Source of the DNA: Rosa chinensis
Lineage: Eukaryota; Streptophyta; Magnoliopsida; Rosales; Rosaceae
Length of the DNA stretch: 64,000 bases
Assembly (NCBI RefSeq): GCF_002994745.2
Contig: NC_037090.1
Coordinates: 41,812,001 to 41,876,000 of the forward strand
Direction of reading: 5' to 3'
Positions 46,017 to 58,500 of this stretch are shown one piece after another; position 1 is the stretch's first letter; each line of letters starts with the position of its first letter. The position numbers were made by a program, and so were the translations under genes. Under the pieces are notes generated by a model that had not been told where the DNA came from, did no database searches, and saw only the letters and a list, made by a program, of their open reading frames with translations.

Positions 46017-48098
46017 CAAAATGGACCCTTTCCACGTCCTCAGGGCTTCTATCAGAGGCCTCAGGTTCCTCAAAACATTGCTCCCAATAATAATTTTGTT
46101 CCTAATAATGCTACTCACCCTTCTTATGATAAGATGCTTGAAGCCCTTTACCAGGGGCAACAAACTTTGACAAATTCTACTCAAGCTCTTGTAACAGGTC
46201 AACAGAGTAACACAAAGGACATAGCTGAGCTTAAGAAGCAAATGGGACAGGTGGTGGACTTCATGGGAAAAATATCTGAGAGTGGGAAACTTCCAAGCAA
46301 CACCATTCCCAACCCAAACTTTGAGTCTGCAAAGGTAATCATCACAAGGATTGGAAAAGAGCTTAGGGACGTCCCAAAGGTCCAAAAGAAGGCCCAGAAG
46401 AAGAACCATGTGGCCCATGAGGAGGATGATGACGTTGAGGTTACAAAGGAGGACATTGAGCATGATCCAGCCACTTCTAGGGTTGAAACAAATGTGCCTC
46501 ACACATCTGAGCCACCTTTGACACTAAGAGGTAACGATCTAAACCCTAAAGGTTCAGTTAATACTAACTCCCCTTTCTCTCGTGTTCCTTTCCCCAGTAG
46601 GTTTGCAAAGTCCAAGAAGGATGAATCTGATCAAGCCATCTTGGAGATCTTTAAGAGGGTGCAAGTCAACATGCCCTTGATTGAGTGCATAACACAAGTT
46701 CCAAAGTACGCCAAATTTCTGAAGGAGTTGTGCACCACAAGGAGACAAACACGTGAGAAGGAGGTAGTAAAGATGAATGAAACTGTCTCAGCAGTTATCC
46801 AGAGGAAATTGCCTCCAAAACTTAAGGATCCAGGGAGTTTTTCTGTTCCTTGTGTCATTGGAAACACTAAGTTTGAAAATGTCATGCTAGATCTAGGTGC
46901 ATCAATTAATGTTATGCCATATAGTTTATATGCATCTCTAGAGTTAGGTGAGCTTAAGAAAGATAATGTTGTTGTCCAATTGGTTGATAGGTCCAACACG
47001 TATCCTAAGGGATATGTGGAAGATGTTCTTGTGCAGGTGAACCATCTGATATTTCCTGCAGATTTCTATATCCTTGACATGGAGGACTCACCCTTAAACT
47101 CAACTCCATTACTTTTAGGGCGTCCATTCATGAGGACAGCACGGACAAAGATTGATGTCTATGAAGGGACATTGACCATGGAGTTCGATGGTGATGTGAT
47201 TGGCTTCAACATCTTTGAAGCAATGAGGTATCCCTTGTCTGATTCTAAATCGTGTTTTTCGATTGATGTGCTTGATTCTCTTGCGCAGAGCTTTTTAGAT
47301 GCAACGGAAGATGATGAGTTGGCTCTGACCATCACCCAAGGGGTGGGATACACTGAGGACGGCGTCACCATCCCCAATGAAGAATTGGAAGGCGTTGTTG
47401 AGCCTATTGTGATCAAAACTGTGGCCTCCCTTGAAAGCCAACCTCCTTCATCAAGGTACACTCCTCCTTTGTCAATTCCCATTTCTATTAATAAACTTCT
47501 TCCTTCAGTGATACAGGCCCCTAGCCTTGAGCTAAAAGTACTACCAGACCACTTGAAGTATGTGTTTTTGGGAGACAAGGAGACATTGCCAGTGATAGTG
47601 TCCTCCAAGCTAGCGAAGGATCAAGAGAAGAAACTTGTGGAAGTTCTGAAGAAGTACAAGACTGCCATTGGATGGACTTTGGCAGATATCAAAGGCATCA
47701 GCCCTACTACATGCGTTCATAGGATACTTTTGGAGGAGGGTGCCAAGCCCACCAGAGAAGCCCAACGTCGCCTTCACCCTCCAATGATGAAGGTAGTCAA
47801 AAATGAGATAATCAAGCTGCTTGATTGTGATGTGATTTACCCGATCTCGGATAACAAGTGGGTCTCTCCAGTTCAGGTAGTGCCCAAGAAGTCTGGGGTG
47901 ACCGTGGTGAAGAATGAGGAGAATGAGCTAATGCCTCAACGAGTTGTGACAGGACATAGGGTCTGCATAGACTACAGGAAGCTCAACGCCACCACTAGGA
48001 AGGACCATTTCCCATTACCCTTCATTGATCAGATGTTAGAGAGGTTAGCAGGTCATTCCTTTTATTGCTTCTTGGATGGGTATAGTGGCTACAATCAG
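46017..48098 (+). pseudogene. pol: Element A pol, part 1: protease and RT N-terminus
   Basis: Continues the gag frame. It contains the aspartic protease (VMLDLGASINVMPYSL, then LLLGRPFMRTA), a linker, and the reverse transcriptase start (GWTLADIKGISPTTCVHRI, VRICIDYRKLN-type block as VCIDYRKLNATTRKDHFPLP, DGYSGYNQ). The frame is intact until it runs into element C at 48099, four residues after the GYSG motif. Removing the 6,878-bp insert plus one target copy puts part 2 in the same frame. Confidence 0.88.
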
Positions 48099-50125
48099 TG
48101 ATGCGCTCAAAGCAAGCGCATAATTTAACCCTGAAATGTCATTAGTAGTACGTAATAAATAGGGATCGTTCTATTCCGGGGATTGAGGGTACACCTGTCA
48201 ATGTAGGACAAACAAACAATTAAAATTAAAACAACGTATAATATTTACAAAGATATTCACAAGTATAAACATTATTTACGAAAAGGGGGGAGATTTTGTT
48301 TTTGGGTTTTCGAAAATAAATTAAGTAAACAAAAGAATTAAAATGCAAAAACATAAATACAAAGATGGAATGAGAAAACAAAGATCAAAACCGAAACTTT
48401 TGATTGAAATCGATTCAAACCCTAATATTGTTCATCTAAGTCATGAGAAAGGAGTTGATCATGTGAAACATTCGAAAGCAAATGAATTCCCATTTTTTAC
48501 TTTTCAATGCTAATGAACCTAAGCGAAAGCACCTAGATTAATCCTATCAAACATGCAATCAAACCCTAGAAAGCTAGTCAATCATGTCATGTTTAACGCA
48601 TTACACATAGAGAAAGGCTATCAACTCAAGTGTACAACTTAGTATGGAAAAGTCCACCTAATTGCAATCCTCGTTAATTAAATTCGGTCTTTGCACAAAA
48701 CCTTTACTACTTTGATTCAAGTTTACACAAAACGAAAAGTCGATTTCATGTTCTTAAACCTAGCACCAATTATATCGAAACCCTAAGTGTTTGCAACCAC
48801 ATAAGATTAAAATACAAAAGTTATCTATAACGCAAATTTAATTAAACAAACCCACATAAGCAACTCTCGAAGAACAATAATATGAATCTGAAAATTCTCA
48901 ATTAATCATAAAAATTCCAGAAATTAATATTTGTTCAAACACATATGTCAACTAGTTCATAACCAACGAAATTCAAAGCAAAGGTTACAAAGGAGAGGTC
49001 GAATTACACCGTGGATGAAGATGAGATGAACAAATTGAGGAGGTGGTCTCTTGAATCTCGAAAGCAAGCTTCAAGGATGGTGATGGAGGATGATGCTCAC
49101 GGCAATTCTTCTTCTTCCTTTGGCCTTGCTTGAACTCGTGGAGATGACTAGAGGATGGAGAAACTCACAGCTATGCTAAGAACTTTTCTGAATTTTTTTC
49201 TAAAGTGTAAACGTCAAAAGAGAGGAGCCCTTCTCAACGTCAAAGAGGTGGGTATATATAGGAGCACGGCTAGGGTTCACAAAGCAATCAGAAATTTCCA
49301 CATAGCTTCCACCAATAGGAATTCGCCAAGTAAGCTTTGTGATGTGGTCCAACCAATCATAGAATGCCAAGTAAGCCTTGTGATGTGTTCCAACCAATCA
49401 TAATTCTCTAAAATACCTCCCTAATATTTAATTGCCGAATTTCCTTGAAATTATTCTGATTTTCTTCATGAATTTCGGCCAACATTCCTTTAGGGAATTT
49501 AGGGATGAATCTGGACGCCTTTTGAGCTTTTCCTTGGTGCACACATATTTTCCTTCCATAAATATCTCCCTTGAATCTCTCTTTGCGTCATCTCCTTGAT
49601 TATTTCTGATTTTCATGTTGGCAATCACACCAATTTACTCCTCCAACAATATTTCTTTCTATAGAAATCTCCCAAGAAAATCTCCTTTGATTTATTCCAC
49701 GTGAAATTCTCAATCAATCACCTTAATTCCCACGTTGTCACCTTGTTTTTCCTTAAGTATTACACGGCAAATTTAATCCCCAAGGAAAATATATTTTCCT
49801 TTTTTTAAAAAAACTCTTCCTTGATTCTCTCCTTGCCATGTCATCTTCATGAAGCTTCTCGTTCCATTTATGAACTCAATTAAGCTTATTTATTCCAAAA
49901 ACCTGAAAATAGAAGCTTTCTAAAATAAGAAATGGAAACTTTCTTAAACTAAAATGGAAACTTTCTAAAAATGGAAAATAGAAACTACAAAACGGAAACT
50001 TTCTACAATTAGGAACTTTCCCAATCAAAGAAGGGAAACTTTCCTAAACAGAGTTTTATTAAGGAAATAACGCAGAAAATATAGGGAAATAACAGTTAAA
50101 ACGTCGCATTAAAATGCTCCTATCA
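48099..50125 (-). repeat. Element C, left LTR (3' LTR in sense), 2,027 bp
   Basis: It starts TGATGCGCTCAAAGC and ends AAATGCTCCTATCA. The only difference from the right copy that I noticed is A against C near 48407. On the minus strand a TATATATAGG-like box near 49250 fits a promoter. Confidence 0.92.
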
Positions 50126-50142
50126 GATTCCCCCACACTTAG
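50126..50142 (-). promoter_or_regulatory. Element C polypurine tract
   Basis: The complement of GATTCCCCCACACTTAG is AAGTGTGGGGGAATC, identical in core to the tract of element A. Confidence 0.85.
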
Positions 50143-52072
50143 CTTTTGCTAGTCCCTTAGCAAAATCACACAAAGACTCAACAAAGATTCAAAGACTCTA
50201 CACAAACAATGACTCTATTGCCCTTCAACTTTTTGTCTCAGCAATCTCTTACTTTCATAACACCAAGATTAGCACTCAACCAAGAATCAATGTTTAAGCA
50301 TTCGAGAGTTAATTGAAACACATAATCTTCACATACACAAGTAGGACTTGGTTGTAACAATGGTGATGGGTTCTGTTAAGCATGTTTCAGACAAGTATGA
50401 TTCATATCCTCACAAGGTATTTCCACTCTTTCTTCTCTCAGATCATGGCAATGCTTAAAAGCTTATAATCACTCAATTATATGTGAGAAAAAATATTTTG
50501 AGGCAATCAAATAGCTCACATATATAAGAAACGAAAAGCACTTTGTGAATATAATAATTTTTTTTTCAAAAGATCTCATGAAAGATATCAACTACTTGCA
50601 TGGATGGACCCAAGCCATATGTTCAACTCTTCTAACTCATCTCCACATCAAGGGCTGTCCCATCTTAAGGATCAAGAAGGTCTTCTCAAGGGTTGTAATG
50701 GGGCTAAGGCTCAAGGTTTAAAGAAACGAAAGGTAAGGATTTATCAAAGTGTCCTAAAAACCTAGTAGAGCTCATGTAAATGTAGAGACTTCTAAAAATC
50801 CACCAAGGCATATAAAACGTCATAATCCCATAGAAGTAAAGGGCCATATGTCTTCATGTTGGGCCCTAACTTCACTCTAAACTTCCTTTAAACTCTAGTG
50901 AATTGGACAAAGGCCAAATTTTTCATTAGTGGGCCTTCAATTCAAAACAATCTCCAAACTCACCAAGTATGGGGGACTAAAATCCATAGATATATTTTTC
51001 TTTTTCTTTTCTAGCCGTACACATTTTTTTTTCTTTTTTTTTTCATTTCTTTTTTCACGGCTTTCACATATTTTTCTCTATATGGACAAGTCTACCCCCA
51101 CACTTGAACTTTCACCTCTTCTCATCCTTCATTCTCAATGTCAAATCCTTAAGTAAAGTCCCAAAAGATAGCTCCACTAAGTTTTTAGAACAAAGGGTAG
51201 GAGTGTAGCTATACTAAGGTTCAGGGTTAAGGATTTTAAGGGTGATGAAAGAAAAGGCTTAATGTAGGCTCAAAGGGGTTAAACTAGGGGAGTCCCACGA
51301 CGGGCACAAAAGGGGACACAGGCTTATTTGGCAATGGTGGTAATTCCTAGGGTGCCTCTATCCTTTCCAGAATCAGGGCCATGTATTGATAAAATGTCTC
51401 AACAAGCACAAGAGCGAATTCTAGCATTCTCTAGTCCATCAAACTTAATCTATGGCAAGCAGTCAATTAAATGAAAGAATAATGAGATCATCAAAACATC
51501 GCCAAGAAATTAAGAATATATTCTTCATTTCACTCCAAGAAAAAGGGACATGGGCTCAATATCTCACATGGGCTTTTATGAATCAAAACTCATCTTAACA
51601 TGCTCATATTCTGTACTAAGGTCACGAAATCCATATCCACTACACATGCATACATTTTTCATATATCTCAATTAACCAAAGAATACCATTTTAAAATCAT
51701 CTCAATCTTGTGATCCTCTTTTAGCCATAATTTCAGGGATATAAGCTCGTCCTAGACAGTTGAAAGGGCATCCTAAGACTCAAAACAAAAACAAAAGCAA
51801 CGAAAATTTTTAAATTTTTGACATTTTTCACTTTTTTTTGTATTTTTCAATATATATGACTAAAAATAAAAGTGTAAATCCCTTCCCCCACACTTAAATA
51901 TTGCATTGTCCTCAATGTAATTAATCATAAGCATGCAATGAAACAATTAAGCATATAGGAATGGAATTTACGAAAAGACTACAAAAATAAAGGAGAAAAT
52001 TATAAAGTAAAAGAAATAGCGAAAGAGAAAGCAAATCTGTGTTATTGAAGACTCCTTCACAGCTGCTTCTAA
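50143..52072 (-). other. Element C post-pol region
   Basis: About 1.9 kb without coding capacity, collinear in many blocks with the same region of element B (37346-39126) and, at its far end, with element A (58505-59000). Conservation without a reading frame across families suggests a cis-acting or RNA role, but that is inference. Confidence 0.6.
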
Positions 52073-52073
52073 A

Positions 52074-52098
52074 TTGGGTTGCCTCCCAAGCAGCGCTT
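52074..52098 (-). other. Post-pol conserved hairpin, element C
   Basis: The minus strand reads AAGCGCTGC then TTGGGAGGCAACCCAA: stem TTGGG/CCCAA, loop AGGCAA. Identical to the hairpin of element A. Confidence 0.78.
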
Positions 52099-52926
52099 GA
52101 ATTTAACGTCTTTCAGCCAGACGGTACCTCCATTAAATAAAGTTAGTGACTATAATTAACAAAGAAATACAAAAAAAAAAATATATATATATAAACAAGT
52201 ATAACAAGTTAGTGAATTACAAACTACATGTAATATTAACAAGTTAAGTACACAGGTTAACAAGTCAGTACATAAGACACAAGTTAAGTACACAAGTGAG
52301 TAAAAAAAAAAAAAACACGAAAAATATTTACACAAGTGTTTTTTTTTTTTTTTACCTTAGTGTATCACAACATTTTATTTTGTTATAAATATTATTGATA
52401 TCGAATTAAATTCCAAGCGGTAAATCAAATGGACGTGCGGCCCAAGTATAGTCGCCTAGACACAAACTCCCTTTCAAATCCTTTGGGCAACCTTACTGAA
52501 ATGGCCAGGTGGGGGAGGACGAACACGAGAGGAAAAATCCATTTTGGCATGAGCTACTCCCATATAGTGGTTTAGGCCCATTTGTAAGCACTTCTAGATT
52601 CAAAAACCCGTCATGAACGTTGTCCCCTTCCTAGACACCATTCCACATAGGCTATACTTACTAAGATGAAAAAGGTCCTAAGTGTGAAGACAGTTCAACA
52701 AGTGTTAATAAAGGCCGCCCTCAACCTTAAGGGACCTGAACTAGGTACCAATAAGGGGTTTAGGCCAATATTAACAAACGCGACTTCACCTATTCCATTC
52801 AATTTACAACTTACAATTAAAACTCGTATTCAACAATATAAAAAACAACCTAAGTAAATTAATTAATCTATGTTTCGAACAAAATATATACAACAAATAT
52901 TCACAATTTAACAAGTGATTTTTCAA

Positions 52927-52944
52927 TCCCCGGCAACGGCGCCA
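52927..52944 (-). promoter_or_regulatory. Element C primer binding site (tRNA-Asp)
   Basis: The complement is TGGCGCCGTTGCCGGGGA, 5 nt from the LTR at 52950. Same primer as in elements A and B. Confidence 0.92.
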
Positions 52945-52949
52945 AAAAT

Positions 52950-54976
52950 TGATGCGCTCAAAGCAAGCGCATAATTTAACCCTGAAATGTCATTAGTAGT
53001 ACGTAATAAATAGGGATCGTTCTATTCCGGGGATTGAGGGTACACCTGTCAATGTAGGACAAACAAACAATTAAAATTAAAACAACGTATAATATTTACA
53101 AAGATATTCACAAGTATAAACATTATTTACGAAAAGGGGGGAGATTTTGTTTTTGGGTTTTCGAAAATAAATTAAGTAAACAAAAGAATTAAAATGCAAA
53201 AACATAAATACAAAGATGGAATGAGAAAACAAAGATCAAAACCGAAACTTTTGATTGCAATCGATTCAAACCCTAATATTGTTCATCTAAGTCATGAGAA
53301 AGGAGTTGATCATGTGAAACATTCGAAAGCAAATGAATTCCCATTTTTTACTTTTCAATGCTAATGAACCTAAGCGAAAGCACCTAGATTAATCCTATCA
53401 AACATGCAATCAAACCCTAGAAAGCTAGTCAATCATGTCATGTTTAACGCATTACACATAGAGAAAGGCTATCAACTCAAGTGTACAACTTAGTATGGAA
53501 AAGTCCACCTAATTGCAATCCTCGTTAATTAAATTCGGTCTTTGCACAAAACCTTTACTACTTTGATTCAAGTTTACACAAAACGAAAAGTCGATTTCAT
53601 GTTCTTAAACCTAGCACCAATTATATCGAAACCCTAAGTGTTTGCAACCACATAAGATTAAAATACAAAAGTTATCTATAACGCAAATTTAATTAAACAA
53701 ACCCACATAAGCAACTCTCGAAGAACAATAATATGAATCTGAAAATTCTCAATTAATCATAAAAATTCCAGAAATTAATATTTGTTCAAACACATATGTC
53801 AACTAGTTCATAACCAACGAAATTCAAAGCAAAGGTTACAAAGGAGAGGTCGAATTACACCGTGGATGAAGATGAGATGAACAAATTGAGGAGGTGGTCT
53901 CTTGAATCTCGAAAGCAAGCTTCAAGGATGGTGATGGAGGATGATGCTCACGGCAATTCTTCTTCTTCCTTTGGCCTTGCTTGAACTCGTGGAGATGACT
54001 AGAGGATGGAGAAACTCACAGCTATGCTAAGAACTTTTCTGAATTTTTTTCTAAAGTGTAAACGTCAAAAGAGAGGAGCCCTTCTCAACGTCAAAGAGGT
54101 GGGTATATATAGGAGCACGGCTAGGGTTCACAAAGCAATCAGAAATTTCCACATAGCTTCCACCAATAGGAATTCGCCAAGTAAGCTTTGTGATGTGGTC
54201 CAACCAATCATAGAATGCCAAGTAAGCCTTGTGATGTGTTCCAACCAATCATAATTCTCTAAAATACCTCCCTAATATTTAATTGCCGAATTTCCTTGAA
54301 ATTATTCTGATTTTCTTCATGAATTTCGGCCAACATTCCTTTAGGGAATTTAGGGATGAATCTGGACGCCTTTTGAGCTTTTCCTTGGTGCACACATATT
54401 TTCCTTCCATAAATATCTCCCTTGAATCTCTCTTTGCGTCATCTCCTTGATTATTTCTGATTTTCATGTTGGCAATCACACCAATTTACTCCTCCAACAA
54501 TATTTCTTTCTATAGAAATCTCCCAAGAAAATCTCCTTTGATTTATTCCACGTGAAATTCTCAATCAATCACCTTAATTCCCACGTTGTCACCTTGTTTT
54601 TCCTTAAGTATTACACGGCAAATTTAATCCCCAAGGAAAATATATTTTCCTTTTTTTAAAAAAACTCTTCCTTGATTCTCTCCTTGCCATGTCATCTTCA
54701 TGAAGCTTCTCGTTCCATTTATGAACTCAATTAAGCTTATTTATTCCAAAAACCTGAAAATAGAAGCTTTCTAAAATAAGAAATGGAAACTTTCTTAAAC
54801 TAAAATGGAAACTTTCTAAAAATGGAAAATAGAAACTACAAAACGGAAACTTTCTACAATTAGGAACTTTCCCAATCAAAGAAGGGAAACTTTCCTAAAC
54901 AGAGTTTTATTAAGGAAATAACGCAGAAAATATAGGGAAATAACAGTTAAAACGTCGCATTAAAATGCTCCTATCA
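52950..54976 (-). repeat. Element C, right LTR (5' LTR in sense), 2,027 bp
   Basis: Copy of 48099-50125 at a constant offset of 4,851 bp, so no indels separate the two. It ends ...CTCCTATCA before the target copy ATCAG. Confidence 0.92.
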
Positions 54977-54981
54977 ATCAG

Positions 54982-57312
54982 ATATGTATAGCTCAAGAGG
55001 ACCAAGAGAAGACCACCTTCACCTGCCCATTTGGGACATTTGCCTACAGACGTATGCCCTTCGGATTGTGCAATGCACCAGGTACATTTCAACGTTGTAT
55101 GATGTCTATTTTCTCTGAATATATTGAAAAGATAATTGAGGTTTTTATGGATGACTTTAGTGTCTTTGGTAAAGATTTCGATTCATGTTTGAGAAATTTG
55201 GATTTAATCTTAAAAAGGTGTGTTGAAACAAACTTGGTTTTGAATTGGGAAAAGTGTCACTTCATGGTGACACAAGGGATTGTTCTAGGGCACATTATCT
55301 CTGATAGGGGTATAGAGGTTGATAAGGCCAAAGTGGATCTTGTACGTTACTTACCCTCTCCCACTTGTGTGAGAGAGGTACGTTCTTTTCTTGGTCATGC
55401 AGGTTTTTATCGCAGGTTTATCAAAGACTTTTCCAAGATAGCCAGACCCTTATGTCGTTTGCTTCAGAAGGACATACCCTTTGAATTTGATGATGAGTGC
55501 AAGAAAGCTTTTGAAAAGCTGAAGGACTTATTGACGACCGCCCCCATCATGCTCCCTCCAGACTGGTCCTTGCCATTTGAGTTAATGTGTGATGCCTCAG
55601 ATTATGCTGTGGGGGCTGTGTTAGGACAGAGGAAGGACAAGAAGCCCTACGCCATCTACTACGCTTCAAGGACGCTCAATGATGCTCAGTTGAACTATTC
55701 TACCACAGAAAAGGAGCTCCTTGCAGTTGTCTTTGCTTTAGATAAGTTTCGTTCATATTTACTTCAGACTAAAGTTGTTGTTTATACTGATCATGCAGCT
55801 CTGAAGTACTTGCTCACCAAGACGGAAGCGAAACCGAGACTCATCAGATGGATACTCTTGCTCCAGGAATTCGACCTAGAGATTAAGGACAAGAAGGGAA
55901 GTGAGAATGTAGTGGCTGATCATTTGAGCAGAATTGTGCATGAGGAGGACACGCTACCCTTGCAAGAGACCTTCCCAGACGAGCAACTCTTTGAAGTAGA
56001 GGTAAGTGAACCCTGGTATGCTGATATTGTGAACTATTTAGTGACTAGGAGGTTTCCAGACACTTTACCTCGTTCTAATAAGGAAAGACTTAAAAAAATG
56101 GCTAGGCACTTTATTTGGGATGAACCTTACTTGTGGAAACATTGTAGTGATCAAGTAATTAGGAGGTGTGTCCCAGAAGTTGAGCATAAATCCATTCTTG
56201 CATTTTGCCATTCTGAGTCTTGTGGAGGTCACTTTGGGTCTCGTAGGACAGCTCTTAAGGTGTTGGATTGTGGCTTTTATTGGCCTACTATTTTTAAGGA
56301 TGCCTACTTGTTTTGCATGAGTTGTGATAGGTGTCAAAGGACAGGTAACCTAGGTCCTAAGGATCAGATGCCCTTAGCTCATATTATAACTGTTGAGATA
56401 TTTGATGTATGGGGTATCGATTTTATGGGGCCTTTTCCTTCATCTAATGGTTGTCTTTATATACTCCTTGCTGTGGACTATGTGTCAAAATGGGTGGAAG
56501 CTAAGGCCACCCGGACTAATGATTCTCGAGTTGTTGCAGATTTCCTTCGTTCTAACATTTTTTCTAGGTTTGGAATGCCACGCGTGCTTATTAGCGATGG
56601 AGGATCTCACTTCTGCAACCGAACGATTGAGGCTTTGCTGAAGAAATACAATGTCACGCATAAGGTCTCTACACCTTATCACCCTCAGACAAGTGGACAA
56701 GCGGAGGTCTCAAATCGTGAGATCAAGAGGATACTAGAGAAGACTGTGGGCCCAACAAGGAAAGATTGGAGTCAGAGGCTCGATGATGCACTATGGGCCT
56801 ACAGGACAGCTTACAAGACTCCCATTGGGATGTCTCCCTTTAGACTTACCTATGGGAAGGCTTGTCACTTACCAGTGGAATTGGAACACAAAGCTTGGTG
56901 GGCAGTGAAGAACTTTAATATGAACCTTGATGAGGCAGGTTTGCATAGGAAGCTCCAGTTGAATGAGCTTGAGGAGATAAGGAACGAGGCCTACGATAGT
57001 GCATGGATCTACAAGGAGAAGACTCGAGCCTTTCATGACAAGATGATCCGTGGGAAATCTTTTGTAGTGGGCCAGAAAGTTTTGTTATTTCATTCTCGAC
57101 TTAGGCTTTTTCCAGGTAAGCTTCGTTCTAGATGGGTTGGTCCTTTCATTGTTACTAATATTTTCCCTCATGGTGCTATACAGATAAGGAGCGAGAGGAC
57201 CGACAATGAGTTTAAGGTGAATGGTCATCGATTGAAGCCTTACTATGAGGCTTTTGAGGAACATACGGTGGAGGAAGTACCCCTCCAAGAGGCGCCACTC
57301 ACAAAGGACTAA
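54982..57312 (+). pseudogene. pol: Element A pol, part 2: RT core, RNase H, integrase
   Basis: Resumes in the reverse transcriptase after element C. RT active site FMDD at 55144-55155, then the thumb. RNase H has [40 protein letters not shown] and VADHLSRI, so its acidic residues are kept. Integrase has a zinc-binding H-H-C-C block ([10 protein letters not shown] ... CMSCDRCQR), then Asp in [11 protein letters not shown], Asp in LISDGGSHF and Glu in [15 protein letters not shown]-type C-terminal block ([13 protein letters not shown]) closes it; no chromodomain follows. Stop TAA at 57310-57312. No lesion of its own was seen; it is inactive because of the insertion. Confidence 0.9.
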
Positions 57313-57350
57313 ATTGAGGTACAAGTCTAGGCTGAAAGACTATAAACATT

Positions 57351-57375
57351 AAGCGCTGCTTGGGAGGCAACCCAA
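57351..57375 (+). other. Post-pol conserved hairpin, element A
   Basis: AAGCGCTGC followed by TTGGGAGGCAACCCAA lies about 40 nt after the pol stop. The stem is TTGGG/CCCAA with loop AGGCAA. Counterparts are at 52074-52098 and 39127-39151. Confidence 0.8.
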
Positions 57376-57428
57376 TTTAACCGTAGCTGTGGAGGAGCCA
57401 TCAACGCAGATTTGTTTTTTTTTGAACT

Positions 57429-58500
57429 CTTCCTACAAAATTCAGTTCATTAGCTTAGCTCTCTTCTCTCCAAAACCGTCTCCAAATATTCAGAAAAAGC
57501 CTCTTGTCGTGAAGAGCTTTAGGACTTCTCCAAGGCTGTTTGTGTTCTTGAAGGCCAAGCCTTGTGTTCTCTTGATGTTCTCCAAGCTTCCTTGAAGATC
57601 AAAAAGTGTAATTCATGGCCCTTATTTCTGTTTTCGTACTCTTTAGTATTGAATTTCAGATTTCTTTTATGAGCTTTATTATTGGAATTGGATTTTTGTT
57701 GAGAATGAGTTTATGTTAGTAATTTTCAGATTTGTTTCTTTATGTTCTTGATTTGTTTATGATATCTTTATAATCTGATTTTGTGCCATCCTTTTATATC
57801 TTTAAGCATATGATTTTGGTTGAACAATTATGTTAATCTGCAGGTTGATAAAGCCAAATTTGTGTTCTGATTCACCTAATCGTTTTAGGGCAGAAATTAA
57901 AGTGGCAAAGGCTATGTACAATGGTCGAGATTATATGCTACATGTTTGTGCGTTTGTAACTTCTTATGGATGCATACATGTTTGAATTCAGAATTCTAAT
58001 TGCACTTAATGATTCATATTTAATGTTGACGGATGCTCTTCAGTATTAACGTGATGTTTTATATGAAATATTTTGAGTTACGGACTTTTCCTAACTTAGG
58101 AGATTCAAAAGAAGAATTAAAGTGGTACTCGATCTCTTCAGACTTGTACTTCGAATTCATTTATGATATTTAGTGTTGGCACGATTTTAGGTTGTTTAGA
58201 TTGAAATAATTCCTTGCATGTCGAGATGGTTTGGAAATTCTGATTTGAGTGTGAAGAAGTCGATCACATGTATATATTTATCTTTTTGTTTTTATTTCAT
58301 AGGAACTTAGAAACCAAAATTTGAATCCCCCTTTTTATGGTTGTTTCTTGTGTAAATTTGTATATAAATACTTGTTAATACTTGTTTTAATAATTACTAA
58401 TTTAAATTGACCCATCTTTGCAGGAGTACCCTCAATCCCCGGTTAGAACGATCCCTACTTGCTTATATACTAACGAATGACAACAGGGTTTTAAATTGAG
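57429..58500 (+). repeat. Stray internal LTR fragment in element A
   Basis: These 1,072 bp match the element's own LTRs from the CTACAAAATTCAG word on (5' LTR 42889-43951; 3' LTR about 59719-60784) but lack the first 700 bp and the last 20 bp. They sit between the post-pol hairpin and the polypurine tract, in place of about 1.5 kb that elements B and C keep there. Borders are sharp: GATTTG then a T run on the left; AAATTGAG|GATTTGCC on the right. Confidence 0.88.

Larger units (their letters stand above)
48094..54981 (-). mobile_element. Element C: gag-pol-less Athila-like LTR element
   Basis: The element body is 48099-54976 (6,878 bp), with exact TSD ATCAG (48094-48098 and 54977-54981). LTRs are 48099-50125 and 52950-54976, each 2,027 bp. 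Primer site next to the right LTR and polypurine tract next to the left show minus-strand polarity. The 2.8-kb interior holds only leader and post-pol sequence. Short frames repeated in both LTRs are not genes. It sits in the reverse transcriptase of its relative, element A. Confidence 0.92.

Noticed and set aside
49155..49628. Small frames present twice (again at 54006-54479)
   Set aside because: Both sets lie in the two LTR copies of element C; they lack coding character and homologues known to me.
57389..57595. 68-codon frame after pol as a possible env
   Set aside because: Nearly all of it is LTR sequence of the stray fragment; no signal peptide or transmembrane pattern supports env.
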